Source of the DNA: Marthasterias glacialis
Lineage: Eukaryota; Echinodermata; Asteroidea; Forcipulatida; Asteriidae
Direction of reading: 5' to 3'
DNA: 64,000 bases
NCBI GenBank assembly: GCA_911728455.2
Contig: OU452223.1
Coordinates: 12,112,174-12,176,173 of the forward strand
The notes beneath the pieces were generated by a model, which was not told the origin of the DNA, searched no databases, and saw only the letters and a list, made by a program, of their open reading frames with translations. Positions within the stretch are counted from its first letter, which is position 1; each line of letters begins with the position of its first letter. Below are positions 53,001 to 62,000 of this stretch, in pieces. The position numbers and the translations under genes are program-made.

Positions 53001-56000
53001 TTTTAAGGAATGCTCGCAACACCCCCCACCCCCACACACCCCCATCTTTAATCAGTAAAGTTTGTGTTACAAATGTACCATCATAAACAATAGATTTATT
53101 CTTGACAAGTTTAATATCGGACTTGACAGTCACATACATGCGTATATCAGGGCCCAATTAAAATGCTCTGCTTACCGCAGAATTCTGCGCTTGCGGTCAC
53201 CATTCTCAACTTATAGGGTAAGTGCCCAAAATCAGAGCTAGCTGTGTGTAAGCGAAGCATGCTTAGCAACATGAAGCATGTACGCCCACAGGCAAAAAGT
53301 CCTTGTTCATCTGTGTATTATGCTTATGTCAAGTGTGGATTTGTCTGCTTTCGTATTAAATGTCAATTTTTCACTTACAGTAAACAGAGCAATGAAATTG
53401 GTCCCAGGCCCTTAAGTCAGCACATCTTATGGACGAGCCCTAACTGAACCCTGAAGTGAAGCGATTATCTCCCCGAGGCTTGCTAAGAACTTGGTTATAA
53501 TGGATTGGTTTTCCTCGTTTATTTTGACAGTTGGAGTGCATGCCAGATGGGGCACCTTGCAGTAATGATTCTTTCGCTTACCACATCGCTCTGTCCAGCA
53601 TTCATCAACTCCGAGGCTACTCAGTGAGTAAAATAGCAGGACATCTGTGCCCTAATGCGTGTCATGGCCGAGCGGTCTAGCGCACCGGACTCAAGCTCTA
53701 GTGTTCTGATGAGCGGAGTGTAGGGTTGAGTCCCGGTCATGACACTTTATAAGTCCTTGAGCAAGACACTTAAAGATATATGATCTGTGCTTCACATGAT
53801 TTAAAACAATGAATTTTAGAAATTGCTCAAGACGAGGCCAAAGGGCCACTCAAAGTGATGACGACAGGGAAAAATATAGAAAATCTTGGGGGTAAGGTAT
53901 CTGTTCACAATTCTCTTGAACTGGATTAGATTGCAAGATGGTGGGAAACAAAATACAGGTAAGGAGTTCCAAAGTGCAGCAGTACGGGGAGGGGAGGGGG
54001 AAGCGAAAGGAATATCCCACAGTATTGGCCTCAGGAACAGACACTGTGAAGAGGTGAGAAGATGTGGCAAAAACGTGTTTCTGAGTGAAGGTGTGAGACA
54101 AGTTTTCTCACACACCATGAAAGTACATGTAGAAGTGGCTTAGACAGGAGACACAGTGCTGAAGGTGCAAGATGGGGAACTAGATCTTTATCCTTTGTTG
54201 GAACGTGAAATACGCAAGGGCACCATTTCAGCAAGTAAATGCTTTGTTTCCCATTGATAGCAATGGTCATTGTCTGCACTGATCTATTGTTGTATCAGTA
54301 GAGTTACTCGCTGAAATGGCATCCAGTGGGATTTCACATTTCAGCCAGAGTTCCCATCTTGTGGCTTCGGCGCTTTATAATCTTTGAACAGGAAACATAT
54401 TGTTTAACAGAAAGAGGTTCTAGAGATGATGTCAGGTCTTGCCATTATTAATGATAGTTTCAGTACTTTCCATAAACCATCGACTCTCCTCCCTGCATTT
54501 TCAGGTGTGTCAACTTTGTGACCAAAACTGCCTGGGATGTATTGGTGCAGGGCCATCCAAATGTAAGCAGTGCAAGAAGTACAAACGAGGCGAACATTGC
54601 GTGGATCACTGTGGAACCAACCAGTTCCACGATGAGACTGACACATGCATGGACTGTCATCCACAGTGTCGTGGTTGCAGCGAGGGGAGCTCTGCTTATG
54701 ACTGTGATAACTGCCAAAACTTTGAAGTGTTAGTCAGTGAAAATGTGGTAAGTCCTTCATTGAGTCCATTCCATAAAGTTGCCACGGTTGATACTCGTCT
54801 TAAAACCCCCAGCTCAACATTGGTACACTGTCTGTAAGTGCTTCCATTCTTTGCACAAATCAAGATATTTGTAATAAAACCAACCTGTGAAAATGTCATC
54901 TCATTTTGTTGTTTCATTTGCGAGAAAACAATAACAATGCATTCAGCGTTTTTGTACGCATTCCTATAGGCAGAGTTTTCGTCTCACTGAGACGAAAACT
55001 AATTTTGGATCTTATTTCATTTATCATTTAAAAACGATAACACTTCAGGCAGAAATATTTCAAGGAAAGTTTTCTACCATCATTATCTTCATACCATGTG
55101 TATGTAAATCTGTAAACATTTATTTGTTTGTTCTTACCAATGTTGAGCTGGGGCTTTAAAGATGCAGGCTTGTCGAAAAAAAAATAGCCGTCGGGCATCT
55201 CTCACAGTGAGAAAGGCGGCTTGTTTCACATTGTATGTGTATGCATGAAAATGTACACGATCTTTCGTGCAACTAAAATGGCTGTCGGGTAATGGCGACG
55301 AGCCTGCATCGTTAAGTCAACTGAAACACGCATCACCTGATTTTTTGGCCGAATTGATGGTAAAAAAGGAAGGTATAAAACTTTCATCTGACACATCAAA
55401 CACAAAAAAAACTGTCAATGTTTAGCTCCAGCTTTCGCACCTTTGGAGCATACTGATTGAAATGTGCAGTTGAGCCACCACTGGCTCTCGTCAGAATCAC
55501 CACAACTCATAAGAGATTTACACCTTACTAGATTGTATTTCCACCGGGTAAAGTTTCAAATTCTACTCACTGCAAGTAGGTTTAGATTTTGGTTCAACAC
55601 GAGTAAGAAATTTTGCCTCTAAAATTGTCATTTTGTCTTCCTACAATCCACAGACATTCTGTGCCAAGAATTGCCCTGCGGAATTCCCCTACACAGACCG
55701 GTCCATCTTCTGCGTTGCTAACTGCTCTGAGAACCAATTTGTAAATCAGGACGATAACCGATGTGCACTCTGTCATCGAGAATGCTTGGGCGGATGCATT
55801 GACGATAGACGTAGCTCTTGCTTCCAATGCAAGAATGTCAAATACGACACAGAGTGCTTACAATCATGTCCACCTGCTTTTAAGAACAGTAGCGGAGTGT
55901 GTATGGCAGACCCAAACTCCGGTTCAACAAATAAACCAAACGGGTACGCTTTCGTTTTTCACTGATTATATCTTCAATTTTTAGAGGGAATTGAGGAGAG

Positions 56001-59000
56001 AAATTATGTCATCTTTCATTTTCTATTAATTATCATGATTGTAGTTAGCTTAGATGGTAAAACAATGATACTATTGTACACATATAGACTGGTAATGAGG
56101 TCACTAGTGCACGTCTATGCACCCCGAGGGCCTGTGAGTGACCAGAAGAGGGTCCTATTTCCTGTGAGGTTGAAGGCCGAGGGAAACAGGACTCTCTTTT
56201 GGTCACTAGGGGAGATAAACATGCACTAGTGATTGGCCTATGCCAGTCCAAAATATGAAATAAGAAAAGAACCTTTTCAGGGTTTTATAACTGAACTGTT
56301 TTTAATTAAACAATTTAGTCACAAGCAATTCAACAATTATCAACACGTGTGTCAGTCTGACGCACAGCAACATTATGCACCTAATGTAGCAAAAACACAA
56401 AAGATATTTCTTAGCAGTGATTGGCTGAATACCGCATCTTGTGTCGCGCACCGGATAATTGTAACAGTTGCACGTGACTAAAACATGCGTTGGTGATCAC
56501 CAAAATGATTGCAAGCGATCGGTGACGTCACGTGCACAAGGTCTGTAACAAAGCGATTGAAGGTTCAAATTCCACTCTCATCAATTCTTCTTTGTAAAAT
56601 TATGTCTGTCATAATTAAAATGATTATAATTTTGTTTCTCTTTCTACAACAGGAATATCATTTCTACCGGTGTTCTTGTGGGGATTTGTGTCGCTGTCAT
56701 AGCCCTCCTGATCTTTATAGTGCTGGGATGCGTTTTGTACCGTAAATACGTCGGAGGTCAATTCATTCACCCTGCCTTGGTCAGTTGCATCTCAAAGAAT
56801 AATCGTCAAGTCAAATTATTTTGGAAGCTTTAAGTTGAACATCTTTCTGGATCAAATCACCAAAACCTCACTCAGTTTCCAAATTAATTCAGTTGACGTT
56901 TATAGTTATTAAAATACATGAAGTTTAATCTCTTAAAAATCTGGGCTTAATTTTAAGTTCACGGGGACAGCAACTAAGGAAAGCACCAAAATGGTGAGCC
57001 AAGATTTATGGACTGAAAACTCAATGCGATTCTCAGACCCAAGATGGGATTCGAACCTGGGTCCACATAGGTGAAAAGCAGGGCAAGATACCACAAAGCT
57101 ATCTTGAACACCAGACTTGAAGGTTTGCATGGTGGGAATACAAATAAAGTAAGGATTTGCGGTGACACCTTGTGGTTTAAATCTCTTTTGAGTATATGTG
57201 GTTCTGAAGGAACCCGTATGTGGTTCTGAAGGAACCGGTTGACTCAATGTTTCGGACAGTATACTCTGTCCATCTTCAGGAGACTGTCAACCAGTTCGTT
57301 CGGAACCACATATACTCAAAAGAGAGACGTACCACATGGTGTCACCGCCAATCCTTACTTTGTTATCTTGAACACCTTTGATCTCAAGCAGTTTTACCAT
57401 CTTATTGGGGAACGATTTCTGACTGTCAAGTGCTTCCAGAACAATTTTGTTTTTTTTCTGTTCTGTATCCTTTAAAGGCTTTGAAAGATCTTAAAGGGGC
57501 AGATTACGGCAATGGGGTAAGTATTAGATCACTTTTTAAAGCTGTCGTGTTGTGGGTCGATGTAACGAGGCAGACAGATCAGTATTTGATGAACAGAGAC
57601 TTGTATGAGAACTTGTAATTATACAGGCCTGATACTTTACGGAGGTAACTGAGGCAGTTTCCTCCATTGCCCCTCGTCATTGCCTTGCTGCCCTTGAAAT
57701 GTTCCAATAGAAATGTACAATTTCCTCATAGAGGTGCCCTTTACCAAGAAGAAAACTCCTTGGTGCCCTTGCCCTTTTAAGACTGAAGCCTAAGCGTACA
57801 GGCCTGACTATGGGTTTATTCAGTAGAAAGGTCACTCATGGATGCACTACATCATGTTCTATTTAACAAAAGAGACAAAAAGAGGGTGAATCAACATATT
57901 TCAAAACTCTCCACTTTGGTATTCTTTCTGTTTAACATTACTCAAGAACTGACAACTGCAACAGAGACCAGAAATTCATGGTGTGTTTGCTGCTAAGAAA
58001 TAGACGAATACTCCCAAATACATTAAGTCTCCTATCTCAATTGTACAATTCAAGAAATTAGTTGAGACCTGTTCCTTAACCAATTCATTTATAATCATTT
58101 TGGGTTTTTTTTCTTCAGATTTACTGACATTATTAGCTCAGTGATTTCGTTTTGTGAAACTTTTAAGAAGTAGAGCAAATTGGAATTATTATAACTGTTA
58201 TTATATTATTAAAACTGAATATATCTTTGATTTCGTCACCTTAGCCTCTTACTCCAAGCGGTGCAGCTCCCAACCAGGCTCAGCTGAAGATCATTAAGGA
58301 GACGGAACTGAAGAGAGGAAGTATCCTTGGTTCTGGAGCGTTTGGCACCGTGTACCGCGGTCTCTGGGTCCCTGAGGGTGAAACCAAAATCAAGATTCCT
58401 GTAGCCATCAAGGTGCTGCGAGATTTCTCACCATCAGCCGCTGAGGAACTCCTGGAGGTATGTCCTTAAAGGTTCCATGAATTAATTTTTGTTATTGGTT
58501 AAAAAAGGAAGTATGCCTATCATAGTATATTATTATTTTTTTTTACATTTTTTACATGCCTGTTTACCGTAGAAATAATAATTTCTAAAATTAGGGGATT
58601 GCCGCGCTCCACCCACCCTTCTTCATTAGCATAAAATCTGTGACGCAGAACAGTGGACCGGCTGACCAGGGCCATGTGTGTGACAATAACATACAATGCA
58701 TTGTTGACCACTCGGCGCCAGAGCTGTCTTTGAAATGTTTTACCACAGCCTACATCATGGATCATTGCGCAATCAAATGACACCCATTTCCGGGGCTCAA
58801 TTAAAGTGTATTGACGCATAACAAACACATCAAAATAGTCAGTGTTATGTTTTGTTAATTTCAAACCGTATATTAAGCCACAAAAATGTAATGTGACAAA
58901 ATACCTCTTCATGGGCCCTTTAATTGCAAAGAAAGTCACAGAAGTGTTGCAAATAAAATGTTCAAAAGTTCAAAAGCAGATGAAAATCCCCATCAAACAG

Positions 59001-62000
59001 TGATTCAAATACAAACTGTCCAAGACAAGCTTTAATGGTCAAGCTCTGACGTACATATCAGAGCTTCTACAAACCAATGTTTCCAGCCGTTCTGGTCTTC
59101 ACTCTTTCAACACCCACAAGCTGTCCAAGACCAGATTGAGACGGTTGTGGGGAGACAAGTCAACATGAGTTTGGAGCACTCACCCAAGAGAAATCATTCA
59201 ACCCGTAAATGCGGTGTAGCCAGGATAACACCCTATTATACGCTGGCTACATGGTAGTAAATGGTTGAATGGCTTCAGACTGGCAACCCCCACCCCCCAA
59301 ACAAAAATATTGACAAAATAGGGAGACCGCCAGCATTAGGATTTGAGAGCTCATTTGGTAGAGCGTCAGAACGTTAAGCCGGTAGTCGCAGGTTCAAATT
59401 CCGCTCCTGTCAATGTCTTTGTTCACTCCAAAATTGATTTTAAAATTTTACCCAGTCAGTTTCCCTTGTGGGTAATTGCTTGTTATTATTATTATTATTA
59501 TCAAATGCTTCAGTATTGTCCCCACTCTCTAAAGTAATCTGGATTGTATTTCATCATTCTTCTTTTCGTTGTTAATGTATCAGGAAGCCAAAGTCATGGC
59601 CTCTGTGGATCATCCGTACCTACTGAGGTTAGCTTGCGTCTGTATGGCTCAGGAGATGACATTAATCACGCAACTCATGCCTCTTGGAGCACTCCTGGAC
59701 TACGTCAGGGAACACAAAGAAAAAATCGGTTCACATCATCTCCTCAACTGGTCCTACCAAATCGCACAGGTTAGACTTGTCTCCTCATTAGGAGTGTGAG
59801 AAGTCAGCTTTTAAATTGATTTCAGCTTTTTCGTTTAGATTTTTACTCTGAATTTCAGCTTTTTTTGTACACCTGCTGTGTTCACAACTATGAAAACTTT
59901 TTAAATTTCAGCTTTTTGCTAGCTGTTTCCAGCTTTTTTTTTTTTTTGGGCCACTCACACCCCTACTTCTTAGATCATTAACTCTAGAAACCACAGTGGC
60001 TGCCAGTAGACATTTTCAATATTATGATCTTAGACCAGGCCTGATGCTTCACAGAGGCAACAGAGGCAATAGGCCGTATTTTTGACAGCAAGAGGGCGCA
60101 ATACCAATTCCATTTTGAAAGTGCACAAAAATTTCAAAACATTAAAAAATACCAAATTTTCCAAGCAATTATTTTACACTGACTACATTGTAAAACTGTC
60201 AACAACAAAAACGCATAATTTGTATATTAACTGCTTTATTAGAAGTCTAATTGCATCTGGTTTACCACACTATTTCTATGGTTCGACCCCCAATCTACCC
60301 CATAATGGCGCCCTCTTGCAGTCAAAAATAAGGCCTATTACCTTCATGCCCCTGGTCATTGCCTCAATGCCCCTTGATATGTTCCTGTAGAAATGTATAT
60401 TTTCTTCATTGAAGTGCCCTTTACCAAGAAAAAAAACCTGCCTTGTCCTTTCAAGAAATCAGTTTCAGGCCTTTAGCTCGTTCACACTGCAGAGCTAATT
60501 CCCAGGAAGTAAAACCCTAGGAAGCTGCCGGGGAATTTTGACCCGCACCGCCAACCCATGTTCGTGGGAAAATGTCCTGGGGAAAGTGAACACTCAGTAT
60601 GCTAACCCCAGGGTTATGACACATGGGGACATTGACTCAAACAAATGGCACAACCAAGATCTTCTTTTTTTTGGTCACTGGACTCGGGGGAACGTACTGA
60701 GTATACAGTGCTTAACACACACATCGATGTATGGGTAAAAAAACAGAAATATTATTCTTTATCCCCGATGCAGAAATTAACATCTATAATAATGGTTGTG
60801 GTACCTGCTGCTAATATGATTCAAACTGCCTCTAGCTGCCGGGCAATCTCGGTAGTCTAGTTGATAGATGTCTGCTCTCGAATGGTGGGGGTTATGGGGT
60901 TGAATGCCATCGGTGTATGGGTCAAAAATATAAATATTATTCTTTGTCCCTGATGCATAATGAACATCTATTACAAGATCATTGTGATGATGACGTCAAG
61001 TGAATTTGGTCAACAGAGACCTGTCTTTTGTTTTTAACATTAACCACCATGTTGTATGAACAACCAAGATCCAGTTGACAATAATATCAGATGTTGAACT
61101 GGTAAATGACAACTGTACGCATTTGATGTATTGATATCCAAGGATGACATATATCTGTGTATTTTTTGTTTTCAGGGTATGGTTTATCTGGAAGAAAAGC
61201 ATCTAATCCATCGTGACCTGGCAGCGCGCAATGTTCTTGTCCAGACAGCCCAGCAGGTCAAGATTACGGACTTTGGGCTTGCTAAGTTCCTTGACGTTGA
61301 CGAGAATGAATTCCAGGCTCAGGGTGGAAAGGTGAGCTAGAACAATTTTCCCTTTAACAGTGGGTCACTGCAAGTTGAGACACCTGAGGACCAGACACAA
61401 TTCTTTACAGCTAGTCTGGCTGGCAAGCTTACTGCTTGCCTCCACTGCATGTTAACCACTGATTGTTCGTATTGCTTCAAACTAGAGCAAGTTCAATCAA
61501 GAATTAATGGTTAACGAGTGGTTGGTTAGTAGTTCAAGAAGTTCAAGTGCTAACGACTCTAGTCATGTCACGTCAACGGGACCATGAGAAAATGGCAAAA
61601 TCAATGTTATAACTTCAGTGATAACTGGTCCCCCTCTGCACTGTGCTTATGAAATGGCTATTGGTAACCAGTGATGCGACCAACCTTGAAAGGCTGTTCA
61701 CGAATAGTCAACTAGATTAGTCCAACCATTGTTGACTAGCCCGAGTTCGATCAGAGTTGGTCGAACTATGGTTAACTATTGTCCTTGATCGAACTTGCTC
61801 CTACAAATCCCATGCAAATGACAATGTTGAAAGAAAACCTCTGTCCTATTGTATAAAAGTCCCCACAACGGTATGTACCCCTGTCCACATATTTACACAG
61901 AGCTTACATGGTATAAAGATGGTCAGGATGGAAAACTTCCCTCGAAATATTTTTGCCTTAGATGCTTTAGTTTTTGAGAAATGAGTAAAACAATTGGTTT

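Larger units (their letters stand above)
48656..53530 (+). other. Intron 15
   Basis: About 4.9 kb without a recognisable exon. It holds inverted-repeat elements at 48811, 49952, 50161 and 51845, a SINE at 50825 and a foldback-like copy at 53149. The rest is AT-rich with homopolymer runs. Confidence 0.6.

Noticed and set aside
54404-54717. Overlapping minus-strand frames opposite exon 17.
   Set aside because: Shadows of the cysteine-rich coding exon.
56653-56762. Ending the transmembrane exon at the nearer donor ggag|gtcaat.
   Set aside because: It ends in phase 1, while the microexon and the first kinase exon both need phase 0; phase 1 would read a stop in the microexon.
58520-58939. A 139-residue open frame on the minus strand in the intron after the first kinase exon.
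   Set aside because: No recognisable domain. It lies in what looks like a repeat with ttaaaggttccatgaatt and ttcatgggccctttaatt ends, and has no supporting splice or homology signal.
59343-59412. Second tRNA-like sequence.
   Set aside because: No paired acceptor stem; it continues into a repeat seen elsewhere.
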